A stretch of DNA of 64,000 bases from CAWGYQ01 sp963817395. Lineage in GTDB: Bacteria > Acidobacteriota > Vicinamibacteria > Vicinamibacterales > CAVPJW01. The notes under the pieces are model-generated. The model saw only the letters and a list, made by a program, of their open reading frames with translations, was not told the DNA's origin and did not search any database. The stretch's first letter is position 1, and every line of letters starts with the position of its first letter. The stretch is taken from positions 124,001-188,000 of the forward strand of contig CAWFOC010000004.1 in assembly GCA_963817395.1 (NCBI GenBank), in the 5' to 3' direction. This document shows positions 15,861 to 25,678 of the stretch, in pieces. The position numbers and the translations under genes were made by a program.

Positions 15861-16967
15861 CTAGCAGGTCGACAGCTCCATCGGAACACCGCGGAAGCGC
15901 TCATATCGACGGAGCGCAGTCGCGAGCTCGTCGCGTTGTTGCGACGTCAACCGGTTCACGACGTTGGCTTCAATCGACACGACGCCCGCATTCCCAGCCG
16001 TTCTCCACGTGCCCGCCACCTGCCCGGCGACAACCAGCGCGTGCTGAAAGGTCACACTGGTGGGGAAGACCGGAGGAATCGACGCCGGTCCGTGCGGAAC
16101 GGCCTGGCGGTCCCGATAGGCGACGAGGTACTCGTCGTAGATCGGCAGGAGATGCACAGAGCTTTCGCGCCTCGGGCCTGAGGGGCCCGGATCGATCGTC
16201 CAGTAGGTGCGGCCTTCCACCGCCTCACGCCTGGCCTTGTTCATCTCGAGCCCCCGCTTCGCATCCGCCGTCGTCAGACCCGACCACCAGACGAAGTCGC
16301 GAATGGTGGCCGGGCCGTGGCTCCGGAAATAGCGGCGGCTCAGCTCGACGAGCGCCTCGTCTCGTCCTAGTCGCCGGGCGTTTGGCGCGCGTTCAGCGAG
16401 CAGGGCATAGGTGAACTGCTTTCCGCGGCGTGGCCCGCTGCAGATCACGCCCTCGAGCTCGGCGTACATCGCCAGGTGTGCGAGCCGCATGCCGGTCATG
16501 ACGAGCTTCGACCGCGCCAGGCGATCGCCGAGCTCGGTGCGGGTGAGATAGTGACGATCGCGGAGCGCCCGTTCGATGACTCTGGTCCCGCGCCGAAGCG
16601 TTCGCGCGTCGAGCTCCAGTTGCCGGTTGTACGGCGACATCCGCCGGTGCACGCGCGGTGCCGGTGAGCTCCAGGAGCCAGCGGATGTCGCGGGCGTCAC
16701 GAAGTGCCACGTCGGCCGCATCACGTGGGTGCGAAGAATCTGGCCCAGATCGAACGCGCGCTCGATCGTCTGGTCGACGGCGCCGTCGTGCATCCGGAGC
16801 CCGACTCCCCATTTTGCGGCGTCGTACTCCTGCGCCTGGACGGCGCCGCACCAGGCGACGACGTCTGCCGGTCGTCGCCGGCCCGGACCAGTAATGAGCT
16901 GGTTCAGGAGTCGTTGGTCGGTAATCGGCGCGCGCGCGGAGCCGTCACGTCTCGGTGTTCGGGCCAT
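15861..16967 (-). CDS. winged-helix DNA-binding protein, AlkZ/HTH_42 family
   Basis: The start at 16967 (MARTPRRDG) gives 368 residues. The N-terminal LNQLITGPGRRRPADVVAWC and VQAQEYDAAKWGVGLRMHDG match AlkZ-type proteins, including the Q-x-Q motif (AVQAQEYD). Later blocks are HVMRPTWHFV, RFFRSHGPATIRDFVWWSGL-like sequence and HLLPIYDEYLVAYRDR. This family includes DNA glycosylases that unhook interstrand crosslinks (Streptomyces AlkZ, E. coli YcaQ). A short out-of-frame patch at about 16665-16690 (expected ADIRWLLELTAPR) comes from one missing and one extra base. It is convergent with the TonB-domain gene. Confidence 0.8.
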   Translation of the reverse strand: MARTPRRDGSARAPITDQRLLNQLITGPGRRRPADVVAWCGAVQAQEYDAAKWGVGLRMHDGAVDQTIERAFDLGQILRTHVMRPTWHFVTPATSAGSWSSPAPRVHRRMSPYNRQLELDARTLRRGTRVIERALRDRHYLTRTELGDRLARSKLVMTGMRLAHLAMYAELEGVICSGPRRGKQFTYALLAERAPNARRLGRDEALVELSRRYFRSHGPATIRDFVWWSGLTTADAKRGLEMNKARREAVEGRTYWTIDPGPSGPRRESSVHLLPIYDEYLVAYRDRQAVPHGPASIPPVFPTSVTFQHALVVAGQVAGTWRTAGNAGVVSIEANVVNRLTSQQRDELATALRRYERFRGVPMELSTC

Positions 16968-17035
16968 CCCCGCGTCGCTTTGGTTCTCGCCCTCTCCGGC
17001 GTTAACGCCGTGAGGCGAAGGAGGCGAACGATCGC

Positions 17036-18394
17036 TCAGGCCTTGGGCGAGACGTTCGCGTTCAGGGTGAACAGATTCTGTGGATCGTACTTCGCTTTGA
17101 TCCGCTGCAAGCGGTCGTAGTTCAAGCCGTAGGCGGCCTGGACGCGGTCCACGCCTTCGTCCTCTCCGAGCTCGTTGACGTAGACACCCCCGCCGACGAA
17201 GGGCTTGATCGCCGTCCACGTCTCGCGCACCCACGCAATGTTCGGATCGTTCTGCAGAGGGTCCGTCCACAGCGCGTAGATGCCCACGTGATACCCGCTG
17301 CGGTGCGGAAAGGCGGTGGCGTCAGGCGGGATGCGGCTCGCGAGACCGCGGATGGGGAAGAACAGGATCGACGACATCGGTGACGGCACGCGGCTGAAGG
17401 CGTCCACCGTCGCGGCGATGAGATCGCCCGAGATGTCGCGCGCGAACTCGGCCTTCCAGTAATTGAGGACGTTCGGCGGCATCGCGGCATCGATCAACGA
17501 CTGCTGCGCCAGGTAAGGCAGTCGGCCCGATGACGTCCATCACGGGAGGACCGAACTCCTTCAACGGCTTCACAACCTTTGCCCCTTCGGCGAGATCTCC
17601 GGCGAATGCGGCGGCGATGCCGCATGCCTTGTTGCCGTCTGGACCCGTCATGAGGACGCCGGCCGCGACGAGCTCGTCCGGTGCCGTGCGCAGGTATCCG
17701 CCCAGAAATGTCAGAGCCTCTGCGGCCCGCGCAAACGGATGCACGACCAGGCCGCCGATGATCATCGGGCCGACTTCGTGCAGGCGGTATCGAACGAGGT
17801 GACGACGCCGAAGTTGCCGCCGCCGCCGCGAAGCGCCCAGAACAGATCCGGGTGCTCGGTGCTGCTCGCGTGAACCAGGCTCCCGTCGGCGAGCACGACA
17901 TCGGCGCCCAGCAGGTTGTCGACGGTCATCCCGAACTTGCCTTCGAGCCAGCCAAACCCGCCGCCGAGCGTGAGCCCCGCAATGCCCGTATCGCCGATCG
18001 TGCCGCCGGTCGTCGCCAGGCCGACGGCTTGGGTCTCGCGATCGAACTCCGTCCATCGCACCCCAGGTTCCGCACGTGCGATCTTCGCGCCCGGGTCCAC
18101 GCGGATCGCCTTCATGTCCGCGAAATCAATGACGATACCGTCGTCGCAGACCGAACGGCCGGCCACGTTGTGGCCGCCGCCGCGTATGGCGATCGGTAAG
18201 CCATGCGTGCGGGCGAGGTTCACGCAGGCGACGACGTCCGCGGCCGTGCGCGGACGCGCGATGACGCCTGGACGTTTGTCGATCATGGCGTTCCATACGC
18301 GTCGAGCTTCCTCGTAGCGCGGATCGTCACGATCGATCAGGTCACCTCGATGCGACGGACGGAGTTGCTGCAAGATGCTGGCGCCGATCGACAT
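17036..18394 (-). CDS. FAD-linked oxidase, berberine-bridge-enzyme-like (two frameshifts)
   Basis: The start at 18394 follows GGAGGAG. About 452 residues: the PCMH FAD domain shows IAIRGGGHNVAG, whose His75 is the usual covalent FAD site, and TGGTIGDTGIAGLTLGGGFG. The position of the second, cysteinyl FAD link has Asp-Thr-Gly instead of Cys, so a single covalent bond is expected. The frame shifts near 17790 (VVTSF, then EVGPMIIGGLVVHPFARAAE) and near 17515 (into LIDAAMPPNVLNYWKAEF). The C-terminal BBE segment YVNELGEDEGVDRVQAAYG and RIKAKYDPQNLFTLNANV is intact. It probably oxidises an alcohol, sugar or aromatic substrate; substrate unknown. Confidence 0.85.
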
Positions 18395-18736
18395 TTTCTC
18401 CTCCGCGTGTGAGGTCTGCCCGGCCTGATTGGACGCGCATTAATGCATCCGGGCGGGCGCCGCGACGCAGATTGCTCTGGTCGTGACACGAGATGCGTTC
18501 CGTCCGGCTTTGGCCTGTGCGGGGCGTGCAAGCGCACGGTCGAGCAGGATCGGCCCAGTGGGGACCGGTCGTGCAGCGAACCTGGCTGCGCGGTCGCACG
18601 CCGTCGCGAAAATCAAATACTAGCAAACTATCGGTGACCGCCATCCGATGACACATTCAAGGTCCCCGCATCAAACGTCGGCGCCACGATCACCAGCTGG
18701 ACCGTAAGGCCCGCTGGTGCGTTTCCGCAATATGCA
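18395..18736. other. intergenic region with no supported gene
   Basis: This stretch separates the divergent FAD oxidase and the 18828 gene. It holds a 64-codon plus-strand frame (18443-18637) with two CxxC-like pairs, but without a ribosome site or family match it is not called. A palindrome ATTAATGCAT lies near 18440. Nothing else is clear. Confidence 0.4.
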
Positions 18737-18765
18737 TTGACAAGGGTCGCCCCGGCTGGATACGT
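18737..18765 (+). promoter_or_regulatory. sigma70-like promoter of the 18828 gene
   Basis: A perfect -35 TTGACA (18737-18742) is followed at 17 bp by ATACGT (18760-18765), or TACGTT at 18 bp, a weak -10. The transcript would start near 18772, about 55 bases before the ATG. Confidence 0.45.
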
Positions 18766-18827
18766 TCACGCTCTTTCCTTCGCAGCCATTCACTCAGGCA
18801 ACGCGACGCAATCGGAGGCGAGATCCT

Positions 18828-19796
18828 ATGAGTAAGAGCCAAGCCGCCATGCTCCGGAAGATCAAGGCCCAGCTGAAAGGCACCGACGGTCGACGGTTCG
18901 ATTCGCGGCTCGCCGCCGAGCTCGCCGACCCCGATCGCTTCCGAAACGTCGACAGCCGCCGCGCCGCGGTGAAGCTCCTCTCGCCATCGTTGCAGGATCG
19001 CGCCGCGGCGAAGGCCTTTGCCGCGCTGCTCGTGAAGGATGAAGTCAAGCTTGGCGTCACTTTGAGGAGGTCGAAGGCCGCGGCGGTGAAGGCGTCCCGC
19101 GTGAAGCACAAGGTGCTGAAGGCCGTGACGGCGCAACGCCTGAGGGCTCTCGGGGGCCTCGCCGGTCTGCCGGCAACGATCTCGGCGCAGTACGAGTTGC
19201 TGAACGAGCCATTTCTCATCTGGCCCACGAACAGCATCGATCTGGAAGCCTCCGAGATCGTCCCCTCCAACAGCTGGGCGAAGTTCCGGGCGCGCATCGA
19301 GTCTGGAAAGTCCTTCTACGGCAACGTCAAGTTCTACTACTTGTGGCGCAACCCGAGAGATACCTTCGTCGTCATCAACGTCGACGGGTACGCCATCTTC
19401 AACGGCTACGCGTATGTGGGCTCCGGCGGGGGCATATTTCCCGGCGATCGGTACGCCGGCCTCTCCGTTGATGGACGGCTGGACATCCTGGAATGGTTCA
19501 ACCAGCCCCCGACCTCGCCACCCGATCAGCCGGACCAGTCGGTCAAGGTCGCCAGCCTGAGCGTCAGCACCGGTGGCTGGAGCGAGGTCGGCGCGATCGA
19601 TGCGAAGAACATCTTTCGCGGCTACGACCTCCGTCACACAGAGATGCTGGTGCCGCCAAACGCCGTTCTCGTCTTCACGGTGACGGCGGCTGTGACCCTG
19701 AGTACCGGGTCGGACAGCGGCCTGGCGGAGATCGATTTCGCCAGCGGCGCGTTTCAGGTGGGAAGCCCCGCGGTGCTCGTCGCCATCATCACGTGA
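18828..19796 (+). CDS. uncharacterised protein with C-terminal beta-rich domain
   Basis: The ATG at 18828 has GGAGGCGAG upstream. The 322-residue protein has no signal peptide. Residues 1-110 are basic and helical (KSQAAMLRKIKAQLKGTDG, KAAAVKASRVKHKVLKAVTA). Residues 125-322 look like a beta sandwich: FLIWPTNSIDLEASEIVPSN, then GNVKFYYLWRNPRDTFVVIN, a Gly-rich turn, and EMLVPPNAVLVFTVTAAVTL. WPTNSID and the middle beta strands recall viral-coat-like or lectin-like sandwiches, but no named family is recognised. It has its own promoter and stands alone. Confidence 0.55.
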   Translation: MSKSQAAMLRKIKAQLKGTDGRRFDSRLAAELADPDRFRNVDSRRAAVKLLSPSLQDRAAAKAFAALLVKDEVKLGVTLRRSKAAAVKASRVKHKVLKAVTAQRLRALGGLAGLPATISAQYELLNEPFLIWPTNSIDLEASEIVPSNSWAKFRARIESGKSFYGNVKFYYLWRNPRDTFVVINVDGYAIFNGYAYVGSGGGIFPGDRYAGLSVDGRLDILEWFNQPPTSPPDQPDQSVKVASLSVSTGGWSEVGAIDAKNIFRGYDLRHTEMLVPPNAVLVFTVTAAVTLSTGSDSGLAEIDFASGAFQVGSPAVLVAIIT

Positions 19797-20108
19797 CGGC
19801 TTCGGCGGCCGCCTCGCTGGACGGCGCAGATTCGGCTTGACGTGCTCGTCACTCTGGCGTCGTGCGGAGCCGTGCTAGCAATTTCTCCGCGCGCGAGCTC
19901 GGTGAGATCGCAGTAGACGCGACCCGATGCGTCGGGCCGCCGGCGGAGAGGACCGTGGACCTCGACGCTCGGCCTGCCGGGGCCCGGCGCGCAGGTCAAG
20001 GGGTTTCGCCCTGGCCGCAGAAGGGCGCGGCGCGAACTAGCCCGGCGATCCAGAACCGTCAGCCGCCGCCAGTGCGCGCCACACTCTCTGTCATCACGCC
20101 CGGCGATG
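19797..20108. other. intergenic region with a repeated promoter-like element
   Basis: No gene is supported here. At 19871-19897 the sequence cgtgctagcaatttctccgc followed by gcgcgag repeats, with one base inserted, the element at 29584-29609 that precedes the ACT-domain gene. Here no plus-strand gene follows, so it may be a relic of a promoter region or a second copy of a regulator site. The NHL gene converges from the right. Confidence 0.4.
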
Positions 20109-21242
20109 CTATTCGCTGGCCGCCACCGGCCAGCGCAGCTCGGACTGGATGAGCTTGGCCGGGTCCGCGCCCTTCTTCGGCCGGAACTTCTGCGCGCGGC
20201 CCGCCCAGACTTCCGCGAGGTACAGATTGCCCTCCTGGTCCACGGAGATCTGATGGGGGCCGTCGATCATGCCGCGCTCCGCGCCGCCGCGCAGCGTGGC
20301 CGACTGGCCGAATCCGTAGAGAAACTTGCCCTGGAGATTGAACTTCGCGAGCCGGTTCAGGTGCCCGTCGCCGACCCACAGGGACTGATCGCGCGACATG
20401 AACACGTGGTCCGGCGACGAGAGATTGGGCCAGATATCCACTGACTTCCCGTTCTCGTCGAACACCTGAACGCGCTGGTTCGACCGATCGGCGACATACA
20501 CCCGGCGGTCCTTGCCCACGGCGACGCTGTGCGGCACGTTCAGCTGGCCCGGCCCCTCTCCCTTGGTCCCCCAGGCCATCTGGAATTTGCCGTTCTTGTC
20601 GAACTTGACGATCCGCGAGTTGATGTACCCGTCGGCCACGAAGAACGTCCCGTCGGGCAGCCAGTCGATGTCGGTCGGCTCGTTGAAGTGCTTCTCGTCC
20701 TCGCCGGGCACGTCGACTTCTCCAAGCGTCATCACCAGCTTGCCGTCGTAGCTGAACTTCAAGACGGCGTCGCCGGCATCCAGCACCACCCAGACGTGCT
20801 TCTCGGGATCGTAGGGGCTCATCTTGATCTTGTGCGGTCCCTTGCCCCCCTTCGCCAGCAGCGGGTCATGCTGCGTCCACGACTGCACCAGCTTGCCGTC
20901 GCGATTGACGACGATGACCTGGTTGGTCCATCGGGTCTTGGGCCGCTCGCGGTTGGCGTTCCCCATGTGTTCGCCGTAGGAATCCCCGGGCTTCGCCTTC
21001 GGCGGCAGCGGCAACTGTCCGCGCTGCCCGATCCAGATGCGGTCGGGCGTCTCGGCGTAGATGCCGCCCGTCGATCCCCACGTCCAGGCCTCGTTCTCGG
21101 CACCGGGCAGCGGCTGCGGCCAGTTGGGCACGACCTCGTACAGGCCGTACTCCTCCTGGCCGCCCTTCTCCTGCACGAAGGCAACGGGCGCGAACAGCAG
21201 CAGAATCACTCCGATCGTCAGCATCCGGGCTCGTGCAGGCAT
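20109..21242 (-). CDS. exported NHL-repeat beta-propeller protein
   Basis: The start at 21242 (MPARARMLT) has AAGGAG five bases upstream. The 377-residue protein has a signal peptide (MLTIGVILLLFAPVAFVQ) and a propeller of NHL blades: HFNEPTDIDWLPDGTFFVAD, GEGPGQLNVPHSVAVGKDRR, PDHVFMSRDQSLWVGDGHLN, and DGPHQISVDQEGNLYLAEVW. The order and the HMGNANRERPKTRW insertion resemble peptidylamidoglycolate-lyase-like NHL proteins of Acidobacteriota, but the lyase metal ligands cannot be assigned with confidence. It follows the exported FAH-fold gene by 61 bases and is probably the last gene of the receptor operon. Confidence 0.78.
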   Translation of the reverse strand: MPARARMLTIGVILLLFAPVAFVQEKGGQEEYGLYEVVPNWPQPLPGAENEAWTWGSTGGIYAETPDRIWIGQRGQLPLPPKAKPGDSYGEHMGNANRERPKTRWTNQVIVVNRDGKLVQSWTQHDPLLAKGGKGPHKIKMSPYDPEKHVWVVLDAGDAVLKFSYDGKLVMTLGEVDVPGEDEKHFNEPTDIDWLPDGTFFVADGYINSRIVKFDKNGKFQMAWGTKGEGPGQLNVPHSVAVGKDRRVYVADRSNQRVQVFDENGKSVDIWPNLSSPDHVFMSRDQSLWVGDGHLNRLAKFNLQGKFLYGFGQSATLRGGAERGMIDGPHQISVDQEGNLYLAEVWAGRAQKFRPKKGADPAKLIQSELRWPVAASE

Positions 21243-21303
21243 CGTCGCTCTCCTTTTTCTGGTCCGTTCGACAGAAGACATCGTTTCGGGCGGGTCGGCC
21301 CTC

Positions 21304-22458
21304 CTACTGCGACGTCGTGCCCGGCGGCGGCACGCGCGGCGGGATGATCCGGTGACCCGGCACCGTCTTCGAGACCACTTTGCTGCGGAGCGTTCCGAGG
21401 TTTCCGATGGTGATCTCGACGAGATCGCCTTCCTTGAATGTCATGACCGGTGCCGGCACCCCCGTCGCGATGAGGTCGCCGGGGAGCAGGGTCACGCGCT
21501 CGCTGAAGTAGGCAATCATCTGCGGGACGGTGAAGGTCAGGAACGACGTGTTGGGGTTCGGAATCGTCCACGGCTTGCCGTTGACGATGGCCGAGATCGC
21601 GAGCTTGTGCGGATCGGGCACGTCCTCTTTCAGCGTGATGAACGGGCCGCACGGCGCGAAGGTGTCGAGGCCCTTGCTGATCGTCGATCCCTGAGAGCTG
21701 TGCTTGCCCTGCTTGAGATCGCGCGAACTGACGTCGTTCAGGATCGTGTAGCCCATCACGTAGTCCATGGCCTGCGCTTCGGCTACGTTGGTCGCCTTCT
21801 TGCCGATGACGATCGTCATCTCCGGCTCGTGCACGCCCGTCGTCAGCAGGCCCTCGAGGTTGATCTCGCTGTCCTGCCCGGTGAGCGCGGTCGGCGGCTT
21901 GAGGAAGGCGCTGGGGTAATCGGCGGCGTCGTAGGCGCCCGGCTTACCGTCCGGAGTCCGGCGGATGTAGTTGCCCGCCAGGCCGAAGATCTTCGAGGGG
22001 TTGGGCACCGGCGGCAGGTACTTGATGGCGGACGGCGGATGGAAGACGCGGTGCCCGCCGCCCGGCTCGGTGAACTGTCCGGCCGCTTTGCGCGCGCTCA
22101 CGATTTGGTACACCGACTTGACCGAGGCGATCGACGCGTCGCCCGCCTCGATCAGCGAGCGCATGTCGATTGGAATCGGCCCCACCGTCTTCACTTCGGG
22201 CGCGCCCGAGCGCAACAGGTAGAGCACGGCGTTGTGGATGTCGACGATCTCCTGATCGCCGTCACCGCGCGTTGCTCCCAGGCGGGGGCCGCTCGCCCCC
22301 GCCTCGAAGGTCACCAGCCTGAAGATCCCGGTCGTCGCGCCCGACTGGGCGTGCGCCTCGCGCCCGGGAAGGGTCGAGAGCGACCACCCGCCCGTCACTG
22401 TGACCGCCAGCAGTGCCAGATGCCGAACCGCGTGCTTTCCATGCCGCGCGCTGCTCAT
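21304..22458 (-). CDS. exported fumarylacetoacetate hydrolase (FAH) family protein
   Basis: The start at 22458 gives a 384-residue protein with a signal peptide (HLALLAVTVTGGWSLSTLPG, then REAHAQ). The catalytic FAH domain covers the C-terminal 230 residues: SKIFGLAGNYIRRTPDG, GVHEPEMTIVIGKKATN with the metal-binding Glu pair, AMDYVMGYTILNDVSSRDLK, and LLPGDLIATGVPAP with GDLVEITIGNLGTLRSKVV. Family members hydrolyse or isomerise 2-oxo-dienoates and acylpyruvates from aromatic catabolism, normally in the cytoplasm, so export is unusual. The gene is 19 bases after the TonB-dependent receptor and belongs to the same operon. Confidence 0.85.
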   Translation of the reverse strand: MSSARHGKHAVRHLALLAVTVTGGWSLSTLPGREAHAQSGATTGIFRLVTFEAGASGPRLGATRGDGDQEIVDIHNAVLYLLRSGAPEVKTVGPIPIDMRSLIEAGDASIASVKSVYQIVSARKAAGQFTEPGGGHRVFHPPSAIKYLPPVPNPSKIFGLAGNYIRRTPDGKPGAYDAADYPSAFLKPPTALTGQDSEINLEGLLTTGVHEPEMTIVIGKKATNVAEAQAMDYVMGYTILNDVSSRDLKQGKHSSQGSTISKGLDTFAPCGPFITLKEDVPDPHKLAISAIVNGKPWTIPNPNTSFLTFTVPQMIAYFSERVTLLPGDLIATGVPAPVMTFKEGDLVEITIGNLGTLRSKVVSKTVPGHRIIPPRVPPPGTTSQ

Positions 22459-22477
22459 GATCGTCCCTTTCTGAGTG

Positions 22478-25424
22478 TCAGAACGTGTAGCGAAACCCGA
22501 TCTGCATCGTGCGCGGCGCACCCGCCGAGACCGGCACCAGGAAGTTCGAGCTGTTCCGGTTGCCGGTCGGGTTGCCGAAGTTCACACGGTCCGTCGCGTT
22601 GTAGATCTCCCAGAAAAGACCGACCGTGTTGCTGCCGCGGAGATCGAAGATGTACTGAAAGCGCAGGTCGAGCAGCACCACGTTCTCGCCGTCGATCCCG
22701 TTGCGGATGGCGCGGCCGCCGGCATCGAGCGGCGAGACGATGGGCCGCGTCAGGTCGTGCACGCCGGCCACGGGCCGATCGTTGTTGTCGCGGTCGCGGT
22801 TCACGTCCTGCCCGACCGTCTCGTTGATGGGGTAGCCGGAGTAGTAACGGAAGATCGCCCCGGCCCCGAACCCGAGCCACGGGTTTACGTTCAGGCTGGC
22901 GGCGAAGGCGTGGCGGTTGTCGAAGTTCGTGCGGCCGTAATCGCCCCGCGGATCCAGATCGTTCGTGAACCGCTTGTTGTTGAGACCGCCGATGCCCACG
23001 TCGTGCGCGCGGGCGAGCGTGTAGGCGAGGCGTCCGCTCCAGCGGCGCGAGTAGCGCTTCTCGGCCGCGACCTCGAGCGAATCGAAATCGCCGTTGAGCG
23101 CGTCGAGCGTCTGGAACTGCAGGACGCGCTGAAAACGCGTGTCGCGCGCCGAGGCCGGTATCAGTTCGCCCGTCGGATCGAACACGTCCACGCCCGGCCG
23201 GCCCACGGTGCCGTCGGGCAGCGGGCGCGGCTCGTTGATGTCGACGAGCGCCGTCTGATTGCGGCTGCGGTTGCCGACGTAGTCGACCGACAGCGCGAGG
23301 TCGGACATGAGCTGGTGTTTGACGCCTGCGCTGAATCCCCAGAGATATCCCAGCCGGCGATTGCCGTCCAAGGTGGGCTCGCTGTTGACGAACCCGCCCG
23401 CCGCCACCTGATCGCGCACCTCGCTGAGTTCGGCGCGACACGGGCCGCTGATGATCGCCCGTCCGGCGTTGTTGCCCGGCTGGAGACAGGGATCCTCGGG
23501 AATCACGCCCTCCTCCGACGACTCGTCCTCGCCCGTGTCGAACGTGAACGCCGGGCTGATGACGGCAGCCTGGAGCAGCGTCGCCTTGGTGGCGGTGAGC
23601 TGGTATTCGTAGAAGCGGCCGAACCCGGCTCGGATGACGGTCTTGCCGTTGCCGGTCGGATCGTAGGCCACGCCCACGCGCGGGGCGAACGCGTTCTTCG
23701 ACTGCGGGACGACGTGCTGGTAGTCGTAGCGCAGACCTAGGTTGAAGGTCAGCTTGTTGTTGAGCTGCCACTTGTCCTGGACGTACCAGTTGGTGCGGTG
23801 ATCCACGACGTCGAAGTAGATCTGGCCGAGGCGGATGGAGAACCGCGACGGTTACGAGAAGGGATCCCCGGGATCGAACGGTTAGTTGCTCAGGAACTCG
23901 AAGGTGCCGTTGTCGTTGCCGCCGACGATCGTCGGGGCCGACGTATTGCGGCTGTAGACCGCGCCCACCTTGAACGTATGGGTGCCGTGCCAGCCGGACT
24001 TGAAGAACGTGAACGCGTCGTCGACGATGTAGGTGCGAATCTCGGCGGACCCGTGAATGGCTCCGGGCCCGGCGAGGAAGTCAGGATGCTCGTTCGCCGA
24101 ACCGACGTCGAACTGGTCGCGGCCGTTCAGCTCGATGTAATTGAAATCGTCGTCGAAGTCCTCGGTGTTGCCCGAGTGGAGAATCTCACGCACGTGCGAC
24201 ACCTTGAGCTCGTTCGTCGCGCGGGTGCCGATCACCTTCGTCCAGTTGAAGTTGAACACCTGGTCGCCTTCGTCGTTCTCGACCTCCACGGACTCGGGGA
24301 GGGCGAGCGCATCCTCCCACTCCTCGCCGATGTTGGTCGCTGCTTCACGCACCCAGCGGAACGAGAAGGTGTTGTTGCCGCCGGCCTGGTAGTCGGTCCG
24401 CAGGAAGGTGTTCCACACCTTGATCTCGGCGGCGTCGGAGAAGCTCTCCGCGAGCGGCGCGGCCTCGGGCGGAAACACCAGGCTCACCGCGTTCTCGATG
24501 ACGTCGCGCTCGAGGTTGAAGAACCAGAACGCCTTGTTCCGCACAATCGGACCGCCGGCGCCGAAGCCCCAGACGTGGCTCCCGCTCTCGGGGTTCTCCT
24601 CGCCCTGTTGCTTCAAGAAATAGTCGGTCGCGTTCAGCGCGTTGTCCTGAAGGTAGTAGAACGCGCGTCCCGGAAAAGCGGTTCGCGCCGCTCTTCGAGA
24701 CCGCGTTCACGATCACGCCCGACGAGCCGCCGTACTCGGCCGTGTACTGGTGCGTCAGCACCTGGAACTCGGACATCGTGTCGAGCGTCACGCGGGCCTG
24801 CCCGCCGTTGCCGCCGAGCCGGTCGTCGTTGTTGTAGACGCCGTCGATCATGAACAGATTGCTCGCCGTCTCGCGCCCGTTTGCGTTGAACTGCCCGCCC
24901 TCGAACGTGCCCGGGTTCAGGCTCGGCGTCAGTCCCGGCACCATCTGCATCAACGACAGCTGGTTCCGTCCCGCGCTGGGCAGGTTGTCAATCTCCTGGT
25001 TCGACACGTTCGTGCCGATGCGCGTCGACGTGGTCTCGACGACGGGCGCGGCGCCGGTCACCGTGACTTCCTCGCTTACCGAGGCGACCGACAAGGTGAG
25101 GTCGACAATCAGCTCCTGGCCGACGGCGACGACGAGTCCCTTGCGTTCCTGGCTCTGGAAGCCCGGCAATTCACTTCGGAGCGTGTAGGTGCCTGGCAGC
25201 AGCGTGGGAAGGACGTACCGTCCCTCGGCCCCCGTGATGGTGGAGCGTTCGGTGCCCTGTCCCTCGTGGATCACCGTGACCGTGACACCCGGCAGACCGC
25301 CTTGTCCTGGTCGTACAGCCGTGCCGTGGATCTCGGCACGGCCCGCCTGCGCGAACCCGGGACGCGCGGCTGCGATCAGCAAACCGACGAGCACGCCGCC
25401 GACGATGAGGCCCCGCTGAGGCAT
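22478..25424 (-). CDS. TonB-dependent receptor with carboxypeptidase-regulatory N-domain (one frameshift, two in-frame stops)
   Basis: About 980 residues. The ATG at 25424 has GGAGGA upstream and leads a signal peptide (PGFAQAG). A CarboxypepD-reg domain follows (VTVIHEGQGTERSTITGAEG, PGTYTLRSELPGFQSQE), then the plug (NLPSAGRNQLSLMQMVPGLT, NLFMIDGVYNND) and a barrel ending QIGFRYTF. Near 24671 one extra base shifts the frame at ANRFSG/RAFYYLQDNALN. At 23884-23882 and 23854-23852 two TAA codons, ten codons apart, interrupt an otherwise continuous frame (FLSN-stop-PFDPGDPFS-stop-PSRFSIRLGQ). Homology continues after both, so they may be base errors or a damaged gene. It imports an unknown substrate. 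Confidence 0.85.
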
Positions 25425-25597
25425 GATCGTTTTCCTCCCGGCTCTGCGGCGAGAGGATCCGCGACACATTCGCACGCGATCGGCCGCCCCTCAAGGCGGA
25501 CGCCTTGCGAGGGACCGGTGCGGGCGATCGGAAGCGGCACCGTGCCGCGAGCGCCTGCCCTGGGCGAGACGCGCTCCCACGCCGCCACAGGGAGGCC

Positions 25598-25665
25598 ATT
25601 CTGGCAGCCTGTCGGTCGCGGTCAATACCTGAAGGTGGTTAGATCTACCTGAAACTGAGTAGATC
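25598..25665 (-). promoter_or_regulatory. tandem 20-bp regulator repeats abutting a sigma70-like promoter
   Basis: Two exactly adjacent 20-bp direct repeats (25626-25645 and 25646-25665) share TACCTGAA, six variable bases, and TAGATC. On the minus strand they touch a -35 TTGACC (25625-25620), followed 16 bp later by CAGAAT (25603-25598, four of six for -10). The transcript would start near 25591 and carry a leader of about 165 bases before the TonB-dependent receptor. The layout is typical of activator sites next to RNA polymerase. The adjacent LuxR-type regulator is the obvious candidate to bind. Confidence 0.6.
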
Positions 25666-25678
25666 CGCTGCAAGCCGA

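Noticed and set aside
18443..18637. A 64-codon plus-strand frame with CGAC and CSEPGC cysteine pairs resembling a small zinc ribbon
   Set aside because: No ribosome site and no family match; cysteine spacing is not that of a known ribbon. Left as a remark in the intergenic entry.
21061..22827. A 588-codon plus-strand frame opposite the FAH gene, and similar long frames at 4261-5670, 22475-23740, 27710-29557 and 55749-57224
   Set aside because: High-GC shadow frames, rich in Arg, His and Asp, antisense to conserved genes, without ribosome sites or families.
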